The notes under the pieces are model-generated. The model was not told where the DNA came from, searched no databases, and worked only from the letters and a program-made list of their open reading frames with translations. Below, piece after piece: positions 48,847 to 48,956 of a stretch of DNA of 48,956 bases. The stretch lies in contig CANRND010000018.1 in the NCBI GenBank assembly GCA_947631905.1, forward strand, positions 1 to 48,956, read 5' to 3'. Position 1 is the stretch's first letter. The number at the start of each line of letters is the position of its first letter. The DNA is from an uncultured Clostridia bacterium. Its GTDB lineage: Bacteria; Bacillota; Clostridia; Christensenellales; Borkfalkiaceae. The position numbers were made by a program, and so were the translations under genes.

Positions 48847-48956
48847 ATGTTAGTACAATTCCGCTTCAAAAATTGCAGATCTTTCTACGAAGAAACAGTT
48901 TTGAGTATGCAGGCAGTCAAGGACGGCGAATTGCAGGAGATCAATACATTTCCCGT
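48847..48956 (+). CDS. AAA-family ATPase, N-terminus only (cut by window edge)
   Basis: Only the first 36 codons are inside the window. The N-terminus MLVQFRFKNCRSFYEETVLS is the typical first strand and loop of SMC-like/OLD-like AAA ATPases of the COG1106 type, which read M-L-x-x-F-x-x-x-N-F-R-S-F; such proteins occur frequently in defence systems. The Walker A motif lies beyond the edge. GGAGG sits six bases before this ATG and three before the ATG at 48844, favouring 48847. It is the first gene of the element predicted to begin at about 48592. Confidence 0.65.
   Translation, partial: MLVQFRFKNCRSFYEETVLSMQAVKDGELQEINTFP

Overview
The window looks like a chromosome segment of an anaerobic, Gram-positive-type bacterium of the Bacillota, most likely class Clostridia and possibly a gut lineage. 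The basis is strong AGGAGG-type ribosome binding sites, consensus TTGACA-17-TATAAT promoters, many lipobox lipoproteins, an Lpl-type carbohydrate ABC transporter without its own ATPase, and a SPASM-type radical SAM enzyme. The host part (about 1-26.4 kb) is visibly GC-rich. Composition turns AT-rich at about 26.5 kb, where accessory DNA begins. No rRNA gene, intact tRNA, CRISPR array, integrase or transposase was seen.

Region 1 (1-12.7 kb, core and surface genes): an NrnA-like DHH phosphoesterase (incomplete, with an apparent frameshift near the window edge) is divergent from a HAD 5'(3')-nucleotidase/guanylate-kinase-like fusion. These are followed by mannose-6-phosphate isomerase (manA), a large repeat lipoprotein, a second lipoprotein, a TGS-uridine-kinase-type nucleoside kinase, and a tandem pair of paralogous proteins, one a lipoprotein and one without a signal peptide. 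Strong hairpin terminators separate most units.

Region 2 (12.8-26.5 kb, glycan unit): a promoter-driven SGNH hydrolase is followed by a seven-gene operon. It encodes a 1259-aa lipoprotein, an extracellular solute-binding protein, LplB- and LplC-like permeases, a secreted glycerophosphodiester phosphodiesterase, NanE (ManNAc-6-P 2-epimerase) and a Gfo/Idh/MocA oxidoreductase. The content suggests capture and processing of an amino-sugar-containing glycan or wall polymer. NanA and NanK are not present here.

Region 3 (26.5-30.6 kb, AT-rich): one promoter drives a two-TM membrane protein, a possibly degenerate P-loop NTPase, a 57-codon peptide gene with a strong RBS, and a radical SAM/SPASM enzyme whose start overlaps the peptide gene. 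This is a candidate uncharacterised RiPP system. An apparently leaderless XRE-type regulator with a Cys cluster follows.

Region 4 (31.1-44.3 kb): a large accessory operon resembles the published TerY-P triad (TerY-like vWA, protein kinase, PP2C). It has two vWA proteins, a Ser/Thr kinase, a PP2C phosphatase, an HExxH protein, a DUF1292-like protein, a 999-aa chimera of ClpB-like AAA+, receiver-like domain, FtsH-like AAA+ and M41 peptidase, and a protein ending in an FtsK-gamma-like winged helix. Smaller transcription units follow, including an HExxH paralogue fragment, a gene broken at a G8 tract and a 31-aa acidic microprotein. I infer a phosphorylation-controlled proteolysis system, possibly for stress or phage defence.

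Region 5 (44.3-48.9 kb): a complete Type III restriction-modification pair (Mod, Res) supports a defence-island reading. A 50-nt 3' fragment of tRNA-Gln(CTG) on the minus strand, next to an inverted repeat and 11-bp direct repeats, marks a probable integration boundary. Its orientation places the inserted element to the right, beginning with an AAA-family ATPase gene cut by the window edge.
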